Positions 1-6,691 of a stretch of DNA of 8,147 bases are shown here, piece by piece. The DNA lies in contig JAQYVG010000156.1 in NCBI GenBank assembly GCA_030145595.1, forward strand, positions 1 through 8,147, written 5' to 3'. The DNA is from Desulfobacterales bacterium. Lineage in GTDB: Bacteria > Desulfobacterota > Desulfobacteria > Desulfobacterales > UBA11574. The notes under the pieces are model-generated. The model was not told the origin of the DNA, searched no databases, and was given only the letters and a program-made list of their open reading frames with translations. How positions within the stretch are numbered: position 1 is the first letter of the stretch; each line of letters begins with the position of its first letter. A program made the position numbers and the translations under genes.

Positions 1-118
1 GTATTATGTACATCGTATTCATTCATATCCATAATCCACACAAATCCATTACCACCCCTAAACAGGCTGAATTGATATTGACCCCTATCTCTCACAGAGC
101 ACACAGAGTACACAGAGC

Positions 119-155
119 TTTGATCTGGATTGCTGAGAGGGCAATCCAGATCAAA
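119..155. repeat. Perfect 15-bp hairpin inside element A
   Basis: TTTGATCTGGATTGC (119-133) is followed by the loop TGAGAGG (134-140) and the exact reverse complement (141-155). No T-run follows on either strand, so an intrinsic terminator is unlikely. It would form a very stable stem in RNA or in extruded DNA. Confidence 0.8.
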
Positions 156-215
156 CTTCTATCCAGCTGTCGCTGAAGGCTTGCCCCGTCGGGGGGGTTA
201 GTCTTTGTTCTGATT

Positions 216-236
216 CTGGATATCTGTCCAGTTTTT
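216..236 (+). terminator. Weak terminator-like hairpin
   Basis: CTGGA and TCCAG pair around a 6-nt loop (216-231), and five T residues follow (232-236). The stem is only 5 bp and no gene lies immediately upstream in the window, so this is a marginal call. Confidence 0.2.
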
Positions 237-371
237 AACATAGTCAAGGATTCTGATTAAAAATCTCTGCAGCTCTGTGTACTCTGTGAGAGATATGAAA
301 GACCCTTTCCCAGTGAACAACCGGGATCTAAGACAGGGTCACTATCCAGCCACCCATTTTAGGAATGGTAA

Positions 372-974
372 TTGACTGACAACTACGCCAGAATTGTTCG
401 CAGCAACCTCGAAAGACTCTATCTGAACCTGCCGCCGGATCTGGCCCGGAAATTACCTGCCCGGCAAAGCGGGGAGCGGTTTGAATTTGACGCTTTCGGC
501 GCCAAATGTGAGATCCGGCCGGATGGAATCTTGCTTGATACAGAGCGGCAGGACGGACCGGTCGGAATTCTGCTCTCGCTGTACGCCCTTGGCGCCCAAA
601 GTGAACTTTGTGTGCCGGAGCCTTTTAAAGCCTTCAAGGATTTTCCCGACAGCATGCCCTATGCCGGGGCCTTTGTCACCCACACCCAGCAAGTTCTGGT
701 ACCTTATGTCGAGAATATCGAAAAAAACCATGGCAACATAATGGAAAGTCTCAGAGGCCGGGCTGCTCCGGCCGGGGTGGGCGGTGATTTTGCATTTGTG
801 GTTTACCCCCTGCCCAAAATTGCCCTGTGCTATATTTTTTACATGGCCGATGATGATTTTCCGGCTTCGGTCACCTGCCTCTATTCCAGCAACGCCCGGC
901 AGTTTTTGGCGCTTGACGCCTTGGCCGATGTGGGGGAATATACCTCAAAAAAAATCATCGATCTCTGCAAATGA
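372..974 (+). CDS. DUF3786-like protein of unknown function
   Basis: This 200-residue protein resembles the DUF3786 family, whose function I do not know. What matches is the N-terminal NYARIVRSNLERL, a middle GILLSLYALGA helix (about 65-75), the FKDFPDSMPYAGAF block (about 88-101), and a C-terminal block GGDFAFVVYPLPKIALCYIFYMADDDFPASVT spread over 138-168, which resembles the family's 'P-P-L/I ... D-D/E-FPA' signature. Length is typical. The start is TTG, preceded by AGGA at 361-364 with a 7-nt gap, and the N-terminal family motif begins right there. No signal peptide or membrane helix is evident, so it is probably cytoplasmic. It stands alone, with no co-directional gene close by. Identification is from memory of the family pattern. 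Confidence 0.85.
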   Translation: MTDNYARIVRSNLERLYLNLPPDLARKLPARQSGERFEFDAFGAKCEIRPDGILLDTERQDGPVGILLSLYALGAQSELCVPEPFKAFKDFPDSMPYAGAFVTHTQQVLVPYVENIEKNHGNIMESLRGRAAPAGVGGDFAFVVYPLPKIALCYIFYMADDDFPASVTCLYSSNARQFLALDALADVGEYTSKKIIDLCK

Positions 975-980
975 ATCTTC

Positions 981-1106
981 CTATGGATCTTTCTTAAACC
1001 TCAATTGATCATAAACAAAATCAAGAAACTCTGGATCATACAAAAATAAAGCACATTTTTTGCCTTTCTTGAAATCTTGTATCTCTTCTATTAGTAAGAC
1101 ATAATT
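981..1106 (-). pseudogene. Possible gene remnant, C-terminal fragment
   Basis: Reading the minus strand from 1106 gives 41 codons ending in a TAG (plus-strand cta 981-983). The translation contains CALFLYDPEFLDFVYDQL followed by a basic, charged tail, and it looks protein-like rather than random. There is no ATG, GTG or well-placed TTG at its beginning, and a TAA closes the frame just upstream (plus-strand 1107-1109). That suggests a decayed 3' end of a gene rather than an intact one. The surrounding DNA is visibly more AT-rich than the flanking genes, which fits foreign origin. I do not recognise the family, and chance remains possible. Confidence 0.28.
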
Positions 1107-1163
1107 TTAATTTTAAATCTTTATTTTGTTTACCCTTTAGGCTTCAGGCTACGCCTCCGGCTA

Positions 1164-1218
1164 CGACCCGACAGGTCGCTTTCAGCTACGACCCAACAAG
1201 CCGACCCGACAGGTCGCT
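1164..1218. repeat. 17-bp direct repeat pair
   Basis: CGACCCGACAGGTCGCT occurs exactly at 1164-1180 and 1202-1218, offset by 38 bases. Each copy contains a small palindrome, CGACC and GGTCG around CGACA. A partial third copy (GCTACGACCC at 1185-1194) lies between them. No function is evident. Confidence 0.75.
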
Positions 1219-1255
1219 CTGCAATTTAATTTCATTCGTTTTTTTTTATTAACCA

Positions 1256-1283
1256 TTCGATGTTGGACGTTCGATGTTCGATG
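1256..1283. repeat. 7-bp tandem repeat TTCGATG
   Basis: Four consecutive units read TTCGATG, TTGGACG, TTCGATG, TTCGATG, followed by TTCATTT and a T-run. Three units are identical and one differs at two positions. The unit length equals that of the repeat at 8120-8140. Confidence 0.75.
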
Positions 1284-1312
1284 TTCATTTTTTTTTAATA
1301 GACCTTCCACAG

Positions 1313-1327
1313 ATCCCGTTATCGGGG
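1313..1327. repeat. Dispersed mini-hairpin, copy 1
   Basis: ATCCCGTTATCGGGG is the loop variant (TT for CC) of the element at 5010 and 6583. It lies 77 nt upstream of msrAB. Confidence 0.65.
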
Positions 1328-1342
1328 GAATCTGGCGCAGCC

Positions 1343-1370
1343 TCGACTTTTGCTCACTTAGTATTATATT
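1343..1370 (+). promoter_or_regulatory. Candidate sigma-70 promoter of msrAB
   Basis: TCGACT (1343-1348) as a -35 box and TATATT (1365-1370) as a -10 box are separated by 16 bases. The boxes match consensus at 4/6 and 5/6 positions. Transcription would begin near 1377, leaving a leader of about 27 nt that includes the ribosome binding site. The AT-rich context could yield other solutions. Confidence 0.3.
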
Positions 1371-1392
1371 TTAAATTAAGTATACAACACGT

Positions 1393-1398
1393 GGAGGT
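1393..1398 (+). promoter_or_regulatory. Ribosome binding site of msrAB
   Basis: GGAGGT lies 5 nt before the ATG at 1404. It is a near-consensus Shine-Dalgarno sequence, the strongest in the window, and it fixes the start upstream of the hydrophobic signal segment. Confidence 0.85.
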
Positions 1399-1403
1399 GT
1401 AGC

Positions 1404-2591
1404 ATGAAAACCTTAAATATTACGATTATCATCCTGGTGTCGGTTCTATTGGGCTACCACCAGGTTAGCAGTATGGATGGAAATATGGAGGAAAAGATGA
1501 ACGATAAAACCCAAAAGACTCAAACGGCTGTCTTTGCCGGCGGCTGTTTCTGGTGCACGGAATCTGATTTTGAAAAGGTCGACGGCGTACTCGAGGCTAT
1601 CTCGGGCTACACCGGCGGCCGTCAGGCCAACCCCACCTACCGTCAGGTTTCAGGAGGCGGTACCGGGCACATCGAGGCCGTCAAAGTGGTTTACGATCCG
1701 GACAAGGTTACTTACGAGAAGCTGCTCGAAGTGTTTTGGCGGCACGTGGATCCCACGGATGCCGGGGGCCAGTTCGCGGACCGGGGCTCCCAGTACCGCA
1801 GTGCCATCTTCTATGCCAACGAGCAGGAGCAGCGCCTGGCAGAGGACTCCAAGAAACGCCTGGAGGCCACGGGTCACTTTGACAAGCCCATCGCAACCGA
1901 TATCCTTGCTCTGGGTCCCTTTTACACGGCAGAGGACTATCACCAGGATTACTACAAAAAAAACCCGATCCGCTATAACTTTTACCGCTCCGGCTCGGGC
2001 CGGGACCAGTTCCTGGAAAAGGAATGGGCAGACATGAAGTCCGAGATGAAAGATGAGATGAAAAAGACCGGAAAGACCGCGGACCCGATGAAAGAGGAAA
2101 TGGGCGGCGGCATGTCACCGGAGATGGATACCGGCATGCAAAAGACCGGAGGCATGTACCCACTGCCCGATGACGAGGAACTGCGTCGGAGGTTAACACC
2201 CATGCAGTACAAGGTAGCGCGGCAGGACGGCACAGAGCCGTCCTTTGACAACGAATACTGGAATAACCACGAAGCGGGCGTTTACGTGGACATCGTTTCG
2301 GGCGAACCGCTCTTCAGCTCCACGGACAAGTTCGATTCTAAAACCGGCTGGCCGAGCTTCACCCGGCCTCTGGTTCCGGAGAATGTTGACGAAAAGGCTG
2401 ACCGTGGTTTTTTCATGGTGCGCACCGAAGTGCGCAGCAAGCACGGCGACTCGCACCTGGGCCACCTGTTCAACGACGGGCCTGAGCCCACGGGTCTGCG
2501 TTACTGCATTAACTCGGCCGCTCTGCGGTTCATTTCCAAGGCAGACCTTGAAAAGGAAGGCTACGGGAAATATCGGAAGCTGTTCGAATGA
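1404..2591 (+). CDS. msrAB: Bifunctional peptide-methionine sulfoxide reductase MsrA/MsrB
   Basis: This 395-residue fusion should reduce both epimers of protein-bound methionine sulfoxide: MsrA the S form, MsrB the R form. Residues 1-23 are a basic start plus a hydrophobic stretch ending VSS, consistent with export and cleavage before MDG, so it probably acts in the periplasm. MsrA spans about 41-200, with GGCFWC (catalytic Cys48, second Cys51) and the conserved GYTGG, RGSQYRS and YHQDYY blocks. MsrB spans about 259-395, with GWPSF (315-319), HLGHLFNDGP and RYCINSAAL (catalytic Cys368). The protein has only these three cysteines. The MsrB zinc cysteines are absent, and the usual resolving Cys before GWPSF is Thr314. 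Unlike Neisseria PilB there is no thioredoxin domain, so an outside reductant is needed. The 211-251 linker has nine Met, mostly four residues apart. The gene is apparently monocistronic. Confidence 0.96.
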   Translation: MKTLNITIIILVSVLLGYHQVSSMDGNMEEKMNDKTQKTQTAVFAGGCFWCTESDFEKVDGVLEAISGYTGGRQANPTYRQVSGGGTGHIEAVKVVYDPDKVTYEKLLEVFWRHVDPTDAGGQFADRGSQYRSAIFYANEQEQRLAEDSKKRLEATGHFDKPIATDILALGPFYTAEDYHQDYYKKNPIRYNFYRSGSGRDQFLEKEWADMKSEMKDEMKKTGKTADPMKEEMGGGMSPEMDTGMQKTGGMYPLPDDEELRRRLTPMQYKVARQDGTEPSFDNEYWNNHEAGVYVDIVSGEPLFSSTDKFDSKTGWPSFTRPLVPENVDEKADRGFFMVRTEVRSKHGDSHLGHLFNDGPEPTGLRYCINSAALRFISKADLEKEGYGKYRKLFE

Positions 2592-2606
2592 TTTCGTTTT
2601 CCATTT

Positions 2607-2772
2607 TTCACCGCAAAGACGCGGAGAGCGCAAAGAAAAGATAATTTTCTTATGCCGTTGACCCCGCTAAAAACGGGGTCAACGGAAAACAATAAAAACA
2701 AATAACCTCTGTGTTCTCGGCGTCTCTAATGAGCGAAGCGAACCCCGCTCCTGCGGGACAGGTGCGCGGTGA
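2607..2772. repeat. Compound palindromic element B
   Basis: The left arm (2609-2636, CACCGCAAAGACGCGG then AGAGCGCAAAG) pairs imperfectly with two right-hand blocks. 2706-2725 matches it at 15 of 20 positions after reverse complementation, and GCGGTGA (2766-2772) matches TCACCGC (2609-2615) exactly. A perfect 12-bp hairpin sits inside. A 40-base block at 2726-2765, containing GAGCGAAGCGAA and a CCCGC/GCGGG hairpin, separates the two right-hand blocks and looks inserted. The plan parallels the element at 86-295. Confidence 0.5.
2655..2685. repeat. Perfect 12-bp hairpin downstream of msrAB
   Basis: CCGTTGACCCCG (2655-2666), loop CTAAAAA, and the exact reverse complement (2674-2685) form a very stable stem 64 nt past the msrAB stop. 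The bases after it on the plus strand are A-rich rather than T-rich, so intrinsic termination is doubtful. It could still protect the 3' end of the msrAB transcript. Confidence 0.75.
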
Positions 2773-2792
2773 GTTATAAGTAAACCGCAACC

Positions 2793-2804
2793 CCGATAAA
2801 TCGG
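2793..2804. repeat. Small palindrome between element B and operators
   Basis: CCGAT and ATCGG face each other across AA at 2793-2804. Looser outer arms AACCG (2783-2787) and CGGTT (2816-2820) surround them. It lies in the GC-rich repeat DNA following msrAB. No role is evident. Confidence 0.5.
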
Positions 2805-2916
2805 CATTTCCGCTACGGTTCAACTCGCAACTCGCATGCAATCACTTGGACACACATAATTTCATGGCCTGCTCTTAAAATCTTCCAAAACACCAAATAA
2901 AGTTGTCATCAATAAA

Positions 2917-2970
2917 CTTGACTAAAACTGTACAATTGACTAATGAGTCAATCAGTATGGTTTAGTCAAG
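2917..2970. promoter_or_regulatory. Distal 54-bp operator-like unit (four half-sites)
   Basis: Two concentric inverted repeats share one axis at 2943.5. The outer arms CTTGACTAAA (2917-2926) and TTTAGTCAAG (2961-2970) are a perfect 10-bp match; the inner arms ATTGACT (2935-2941) and AGTCAAT (2946-2952) are a perfect 7-bp match. Same-strand half-sites (TTGACT, then AGTCAA) repeat every 18 bp. This is the form expected of a binding site for a multimeric repressor. The adjacent winged-helix antitoxin is the obvious candidate, by analogy with AbiEi, which binds inverted repeats in its own promoter. Confidence 0.75.
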
Positions 2971-3014
2971 CAATCATCAGAATTTTTCATGCGAGAGATA
3001 CTACAATCGGACAG

Positions 3015-3068
3015 CTTGACTAAATTATATTACTTGACAGAACAATCAAGCCCTGGTATTTAATCAAG
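3015..3068. promoter_or_regulatory. Proximal 54-bp operator-like unit overlapping promoter
   Basis: It has the same geometry as 2917-2970. Half-sites TTGAC begin at 3016 and 3034, and TCAAG ends at 3050 and 3068, all about an axis at 3041.5. The first ten bases, CTTGACTAAA, are identical to the distal unit. The right half-sites are weaker (AATCAAG twice, 18 bp apart). The unit ends one base before the ATG at 3070 and contains the -35 box, so occupancy should block transcription. The axes of the two units lie 98 bp apart. Confidence 0.72.
3034..3062 (+). promoter_or_regulatory. Candidate promoter of the AbiE-like operon
   Basis: A consensus -35 TTGACA (3034-3039) is followed after 17 bp by TATTTA (3057-3062), preceded by TGG as an extended -10. 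Shifting the -10 to TTTAAT (3059-3064) gives a better hexamer but a 19-bp gap. Either choice places transcription start at about 3069-3071, on the ATG itself, and no Shine-Dalgarno sequence precedes 3070. A leaderless mRNA is therefore suggested. Confidence 0.5.
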
Positions 3069-3069
3069 C

Positions 3070-4125
3070 ATGGTGTCGATCCCTGAAAAAAAGAGCATCC
3101 AGCAGGTTTCTGATCTTTTGGGAGTTTGGCTAAAAGTTCCTATAGATGAAGTGCGGGTCGAATCCGGCATGGACGACAGACAAATAGACGGTTTTATTCA
3201 TGCCGGCAATTTCAAGTTTATGGTTGCGTCCAAAGCGAACAGTAGTGCCGCTCAAATTATCTCTGCAATCCAATCATTGAACAAGTCCGAACAAAATTTT
3301 AAAGGGCCTGTTATTCCTCTGCTGGCCGTACCTTTCATGGGGGATGTAGGCCGTAAACTCTGTGAAGAAGCCGGCGTCTCCTGGTTAGATTTATCCGGCA
3401 ATGCAAATATTTTTACACCTAACTTGCGCATATTGATTGACGGTCGACCTAATCGCTTTAAAAGCCCGGGGCGCCCCTCAAACGCTTTTGCCCCCAAAAG
3501 TTCGCGCATTGCCAGATGGCTTTTGATGCATGCCGGTCAATCAATGAGCCAGCGGGAAATTGCCCGGGCAACCAATATGGACGAAGGCTTCACCAGCCGT
3601 ATTGTCTCCCGTTTAGAAGCAGACGGGCTCGTTGCCCGGAGCAAAGATGGATTGATGCGTGTCTCCGATCCGGATCTTTTGTTGAACTCGTGGCAAGAGC
3701 GGTACAGCTTTTCCAACCACCAAATTATCAAGGGGCATATTTCCGCACGTTCGAGTGACGAGCTTCTGAAAAAGATTCCCAGTCTTTTCTCGGAAAATAA
3801 AGTGCCGCATTCGGCCACGGGCCTTGGCGCCGCCTGGCTGTACAACAAATTTTCAGGCTTCCGTATTGTTACTTTCTACTTGCAATTTAGCCCGACACTT
3901 GAACTATTCGATTTGATTGGTTTTCGGGAAGATCCGCGCGGAGCAAATATATGGCTCGTTTCTCCTAATGATGAGGGCGTATTCCAGGGAGCTGCGGAGG
4001 TGGAAAGCATTCGGTGTGTCCATCCCGTTCAGGCGTACCTGGATTTATTAGGCCACCCCGAGCGGGCCAAAGAAGCGGCCGTGCGTTTACGCCAGGAGCT
4101 GTTGAAGTGGGGTGAAGATGCCTGA
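3070..4125 (+). CDS. AbiEi-like type IV antitoxin / autorepressor
   Basis: This 351-residue protein resembles the AbiEi-family antitoxins of type IV toxin-antitoxin systems. An N-terminal alpha/beta domain (about 35-130) includes PLLAVPFMGDVGRKLCEEAGVSWLDLSGNA (81-112) and the GRPNRF segment, a pattern seen in longer AbiEi-like proteins. A winged helix-turn-helix follows (about 144-200: SSRIARWLLMH, SQREIARATNMDEGFTSRIVSRLEADGLVAR). A C-terminal domain ends in AYLDLLGHPERAKEAAVRLRQEL, the usual DLL/RAxEAA-type tail. In the family this protein neutralises the nucleotidyltransferase toxin and represses its own promoter. The frame overlaps the next gene by 8 bases (ATGCCTGA), implying translational coupling. 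The start at 3070 has no ribosome binding site; the next in-frame Met is at residue 34 and also lacks one. Assignment is by motif and partner. Confidence 0.85.
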   Translation: MVSIPEKKSIQQVSDLLGVWLKVPIDEVRVESGMDDRQIDGFIHAGNFKFMVASKANSSAAQIISAIQSLNKSEQNFKGPVIPLLAVPFMGDVGRKLCEEAGVSWLDLSGNANIFTPNLRILIDGRPNRFKSPGRPSNAFAPKSSRIARWLLMHAGQSMSQREIARATNMDEGFTSRIVSRLEADGLVARSKDGLMRVSDPDLLLNSWQERYSFSNHQIIKGHISARSSDELLKKIPSLFSENKVPHSATGLGAAWLYNKFSGFRIVTFYLQFSPTLELFDLIGFREDPRGANIWLVSPNDEGVFQGAAEVESIRCVHPVQAYLDLLGHPERAKEAAVRLRQELLKWGEDA

Positions 4126-4960
4126 GAAGCCTTCAAGTGCCAAGGAATATAGCAGCGAACAAGCCGAACTTGTCCGCGCGACATGCCTATATGCGGCAAC
4201 CAAACTGGGTGATTTCATGAAAGACATTGTCATCGTCGGCGGTCTGGTACCTGCTCTGCTGATCGACCAGGATTTGCTGCCGGAGGGAAGCGATAGGCAC
4301 GTTGGAACGATGGATCTTGATCTTGGGCTTTCCCTCGCAATCTTCGATGGCAGCCGCTATCAGGACATCACGGATCGATTGCGGGGTGCTGGTTTTGCTC
4401 AGGATGTCAACGAACAAGGAAATCCGACGCGTCACCGCTGGAAAGTGGAAGGACCTGAAAAAGTGACGGTCGATTTTCTTATTCCACCCAGCAGGGACGA
4501 TGACGAGGGCGGCAGGATCAGGGATATAGAACAAGACTTTGCCGCTGTAATTACGCCCGGCCTTAAACTGGCTTTCTTTGATCGGTGCAAAATAACCTTG
4601 TCAGGTATGACAATATTAGGAGAAAAAGCTGTGAGGGACTTATGGGTTTGCGGCCCCGGGGCTTTTGCGGTGATGAAAGCTCTTGCATTTCGTCAGCGAG
4701 GCGCAAACAAGGATGCATATGACCTGTATTACAACATCAGGAACTTCGGTGCCGGGATTCATGAAGTTGCAGCGGCATTGAAACCGTTACTCACCGAACC
4801 CGAGGCAAAGAAGGCACTGGCAATACTGAGACAAGATTTTACTGATCATGAAGGCGTTGGCCCGGTAAGAGTTGCTCAGTTTCTCACCGGCAGCAGAGAT
4901 GATGCCATCCAGGCTGATGTATTAGGTTTCGTTCGTCAACTCCTCGACCTCTGCAAATAA
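4118..4960 (+). CDS. AbiEii-like nucleotidyltransferase toxin
   Basis: This 280-residue protein carries the marks of the AbiEii/AbiGii (DUF1814, MenT-like) nucleotidyltransferases. These are the GG motif (IVIVGGLVP, 37-45), MDLDLGL (65-71) with metal-binding Asp66 and Asp68, a likely third acidic residue Asp119 in VTVDFLIP, and the family-specific KALAFRQRGANKDAYDLYY (187-205). Characterised relatives transfer nucleotides to RNA such as tRNA acceptor ends and arrest growth; the substrate here is unknown. The chosen ATG (4118) has GGGGTGA at 4109-4115 with proper spacing. A GTG at 4112 would add two residues (M-K) and is poorly spaced. The overlap with the upstream stop indicates coupled translation, as expected of toxin and antitoxin. 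All motif residues are present, so it is probably active. A phage-defence role is inferred from AbiE. Confidence 0.88.
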   Translation: MPEKPSSAKEYSSEQAELVRATCLYAATKLGDFMKDIVIVGGLVPALLIDQDLLPEGSDRHVGTMDLDLGLSLAIFDGSRYQDITDRLRGAGFAQDVNEQGNPTRHRWKVEGPEKVTVDFLIPPSRDDDEGGRIRDIEQDFAAVITPGLKLAFFDRCKITLSGMTILGEKAVRDLWVCGPGAFAVMKALAFRQRGANKDAYDLYYNIRNFGAGIHEVAAALKPLLTEPEAKKALAILRQDFTDHEGVGPVRVAQFLTGSRDDAIQADVLGFVRQLLDLCK

Positions 4961-4973
4961 GGTGAAATTTGGT

Positions 4974-4993
4974 CAGGCAGTTTCGTCTGCCTG
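4974..4993 (+). terminator. Hairpin 13 nt after the toxin stop
   Basis: CAGGCAG and CTGCCTG form a perfect 7-bp stem with the loop TTTCGT. Position directly after the operon suits a terminator, but there is no T-run afterwards, so it may be Rho-dependent or only an RNA-stabilising stem. Confidence 0.35.
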
Positions 4994-5009
4994 TGGTAAC
5001 GCAGCGGAC

Positions 5010-5024
5010 ATCCCGCCATCGGGG
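5010..5024. repeat. Dispersed mini-hairpin ATCCCG..ATCGGGG, copy 2
   Basis: The 15 bases ATCCCGCCATCGGGG are identical to 6583-6597 and differ from 1313-1327 only at two loop bases. CCCG pairs with CGGG around a 4-nt loop. Confidence 0.7.
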
Positions 5025-5115
5025 TTCCGCAGAGCAGGGGAAACCGAGAAAGCAATAAATCCAGTCAATCCAGTTAATCCTGTCAAAATAAATTCTTAGC
5101 GCCTTTGCCTGCCCA

Positions 5116-5143
5116 GTGAAATTCACGATAGTGAGGAGCGTAG
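5116..5143. repeat. Dispersed 28-bp intergenic repeat, copy 1
   Basis: It begins with the palindrome GTGAAATTCAC and continues GATAGTGAGGAGCGTAG. It matches 6634-6661 at 24 of 28 positions by eye, in the same orientation. Both copies lie in gene-free DNA flanking the ATPase gene. Confidence 0.65.
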
Positions 5144-5228
5144 CGTATTTAACAGGGGCGTGAGATACTAAATTAAATCGTAATTCGAGAACAAGAACCA
5201 TTCCGGGGCGCAAAATTACATCGTTGTT

Positions 5229-5251
5229 GTAAATTTGCATTGCAATTTTAC
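5229..5251 (-). terminator. Inverted repeat at the 3' end of the ATPase gene
   Basis: GTAAATTTGCA and TGCAATTTTAC pair at 10 of 11 positions around a single T; a real loop would use a few more bases. The repeat overlaps the ATPase stop codon. There is no T-run, so termination is only a possibility. Confidence 0.25.
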
Positions 5252-6402
5252 AAGATGATCGGCTTATTCGGAACCAGGTTGACCAAAAATTCTTCGCAAG
5301 GCAGACATAATATCCCCTTTATTTTTATTCGCTCTTTGCCCCTGTACAAAAGACAGGTGTTTGCCTGTGGATAATCTTGTTTAAAGGCCAGCAGCCCTTT
5401 AACAGACTTCGAGTGAACTCGGTCTGCATTTTTTACTTCTATGGCATAAAAAGTGTCTTGACCGTACACCACAAAATCTACTTCATTGCCTGATTTTGTG
5501 CGCCAGAAAAAAAGCCGGTTTACATCCCCGCCATAGGAACACCATGCTCGAAGATGCTGGGCAACAAGCCCTTCCAGGGCCGCGCCGTCGATCTCCTGAG
5601 GGGAATCCAGCGGTCCAGAAGGGCGCATAGACCTGAATACGCCGGCATCGAAATAAAAGAACTTGGGATGTGAAGAAAGATTGCGCTTGGCTCGTTTTGT
5701 AAACATTGGCAGCCGGAAAGCTAAAAGCAGATCCTCAAGGATTGAAAAGTATCCTTCTACTGTTTTACGCCCCACCTGGCAGTCTCGAGCCACATCAGAG
5801 ATGTTCAAAACAGCGCCGTGCGAAAAGCTTGCAGATTCCAAAAATCGGCTGAACGCACCGATGTTGCGCACAAGCCCTTCCATCTGGACTTCTTCCCGCA
5901 GATAGAGGGCTACATAAGCACTCAGTGTCTCTTTGGGATTTGACGAATATTTTATCAAAGGGACCATGCCGGTCGCCAGGGCTTCTTTGATCGAAAACAG
6001 ATCGCTCAACTCGGCGGCCATGAATGGATGCATCGCTTTTAGTATTGCCCGGCCCGCGAGCAAATCGACCCCCGACCGTTTAAGCTTCCTGGCGCTTGAC
6101 CCGGTCATAACAAAACGCCATTCAGGCCGTTGCTCTATCAAGAGATGCACCACATCCAGCAAGTGGGGCAGCTTCTGGATTTCATCAATAACAATTGTGC
6201 TTAATGTGTGCTGCGCCATAGCCACCTCCCGCAACCGTTCAGGCTTGGCAGCGTATGATCGGTAGACATCGGGCGCCAGAAGGTCGATGTAAAGGGCTGA
6301 CTTAAAATGCTGCTTTACCCAGGTGGATTTGCCGGTCCCCCGCGGGCCGAACAAGAAAAAACTCTGGTCCAAACCCTGCATAAAACGAGTTATGGATGCC
6401 AT
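5248..6402 (-). CDS. AAA_14/DUF4143 ATPase with nuclease-like C-terminus
   Basis: This 384-residue protein belongs to the AAA_14 plus DUF4143 group (COG1373-type predicted ATPases), whose biological role is not established. In order, it has Walker A GPRGTGKST (19-27), Walker B TIVIDE (69-74), a sensor-like TGSSARKLKR (100-109), a DUF4143 region with a helix-turn-helix-like ISDVARDCQVGRKTVEGYF (about 201-219), and a C-terminal GNEVDFVV (from about 305) with Asp309, then IEVK with Glu322 and Lys324. The last two form a D-ExK pattern typical of PD-(D/E)XK folds. The start at 6402 is chosen because AAGGAAG lies 5 nt before it and a sigma-70 promoter ends at 6434; the longer TTG frame from 6462 would begin inside the -35 box. 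The gene is monocistronic and convergent with the toxin gene. A cytoplasmic, possibly DNA-related role is inferred. Confidence 0.9.
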   Translation of the reverse strand: MASITRFMQGLDQSFFLFGPRGTGKSTWVKQHFKSALYIDLLAPDVYRSYAAKPERLREVAMAQHTLSTIVIDEIQKLPHLLDVVHLLIEQRPEWRFVMTGSSARKLKRSGVDLLAGRAILKAMHPFMAAELSDLFSIKEALATGMVPLIKYSSNPKETLSAYVALYLREEVQMEGLVRNIGAFSRFLESASFSHGAVLNISDVARDCQVGRKTVEGYFSILEDLLLAFRLPMFTKRAKRNLSSHPKFFYFDAGVFRSMRPSGPLDSPQEIDGAALEGLVAQHLRAWCSYGGDVNRLFFWRTKSGNEVDFVVYGQDTFYAIEVKNADRVHSKSVKGLLAFKQDYPQANTCLLYRGKERIKIKGILCLPCEEFLVNLVPNKPIIL

Positions 6403-6433
6403 TTTCGCTTCCTTTTTGGAGTTTGAATGTCCA

Positions 6434-6462
6434 TTAATACGCCAAAATAGCTTTTCTGTCAA
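6434..6462 (-). promoter_or_regulatory. Sigma-70 promoter of the ATPase gene
   Basis: On the minus strand TTGACA (6462-6457) is a perfect -35 box. A spacer of exactly 17 bp leads to TATTAA (6439-6434), a 4/6 -10 box. Transcription should start near 6427, about 25 nt before the ATG at 6402, leaving room for the ribosome binding site. This is the clearest promoter in the window. Confidence 0.65.
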
Positions 6463-6582
6463 GCCGAAAGAAATATGGGCGCCAAGCCCAAAGACATAGT
6501 TTGGTAACGGGATTAAACTGCCTGCCCCGTAGGTCCGGAAGATCGTACTGGGGCCTGCCCCGCCTGTCGGAGCAAAGCGAAG

Positions 6583-6597
6583 ATCCCGCCATCGGGG
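6583..6597. repeat. Dispersed mini-hairpin, copy 3
   Basis: ATCCCGCCATCGGGG is identical to the copy at 5010-5024. It is preceded by GAGCAAAGCGAA (6570-6581), a word that recurs as GAGCGAAGCGAA at 2731 and GAGCGTAGCGTA at 5136, also next to GC-rich stems. Confidence 0.7.
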
Positions 6598-6633
6598 CCC
6601 AATTAAATGTTTACCCTGTTAAATGTTTATCCT

Positions 6634-6661
6634 GTGAAATTCATGATAATGAGGAGCAAAG
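6634..6661. repeat. Dispersed 28-bp intergenic repeat, copy 2
   Basis: It begins GTGAAATTCATGATAATGAG and continues GAGCAAAG, differing from 5116-5143 at four positions. The two copies bracket the ATPase gene at a distance of about 1.5 kb. Confidence 0.65.
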
Positions 6662-6676
6662 TTTATCCCGTGGAAT

Positions 6677-6691
6677 TGCTCCGCAGGAGCA
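6677..6691. repeat. Short hairpin TGCTCC..GGAGCA
   Basis: TGCTCC pairs with GGAGCA around the 3-nt loop GCA. It is part of the repeat-filled spacer between the two minus-strand genes. Confidence 0.5.

Larger units (their letters stand above)
86..295. repeat. Compound palindromic element A
   Basis: Imperfect terminal inverted repeats bound this roughly 210-bp element. The right arm (271-295) is the reverse complement of the left arm (86-119) except that the left arm carries an extra 9 bases, CACACAGAG, at 100-108. That insert duplicates neighbouring ACAGAG words. Just inside the left arm lies a perfect 15-bp hairpin (TTTGATCTGGATTGC, 7-nt loop, reverse complement). No open reading frame is carried. 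It resembles a MITE- or REP-like intergenic element and shares its architecture with 2607-2772. Mobility is not shown. Confidence 0.55.
1..371. other. Intergenic region with palindromic repeats
   Basis: No convincing gene is seen here. The stretch holds a compound palindromic element (86-295) with an inner perfect hairpin (119-155), a weak terminator-like hairpin (216-236), and a 26-codon open frame (295-375) touching the start of the next gene. Nothing is recognisable in the first 80 bases. No clear sigma-70 promoter for the 372 gene was found. Confidence 0.6.
975..1403. other. Intergenic region, AT-rich then repeat-rich
   Basis: About 430 bases separate two plus-strand genes. Positions 1000-1136 are AT-rich and hold the possible remnant on the minus strand. 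Positions 1137-1222 carry a GC-rich direct repeat, 1256-1283 a 7-bp tandem repeat, and 1313-1327 a short hairpin motif seen again at 5010 and 6583. The last 60 bases hold a candidate promoter and the ribosome binding site of msrAB. Confidence 0.6.
2592..3069. other. Intergenic region with element B and operators
   Basis: This 478-base gap carries no gene. It holds a compound palindromic element (2607-2772) with a strong inner hairpin, small hairpins at 2744-2757 and 2793-2804, a stretch at about 2825-2910 in which nothing is recognised, and then the two operator-like units and promoter of the AbiE-like pair (2917-3069). Confidence 0.65.
4961..5247. other. Convergent intergenic region
   Basis: This 287-base gap lies between the toxin gene and the minus-strand ATPase gene. 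It holds a 7-bp hairpin (4974-4993), an ATCCCG-type hairpin (5010-5024), a dispersed 28-bp repeat (5116-5143) and a near-perfect inverted repeat at the ATPase gene's 3' end. No gene is supported. Confidence 0.55.
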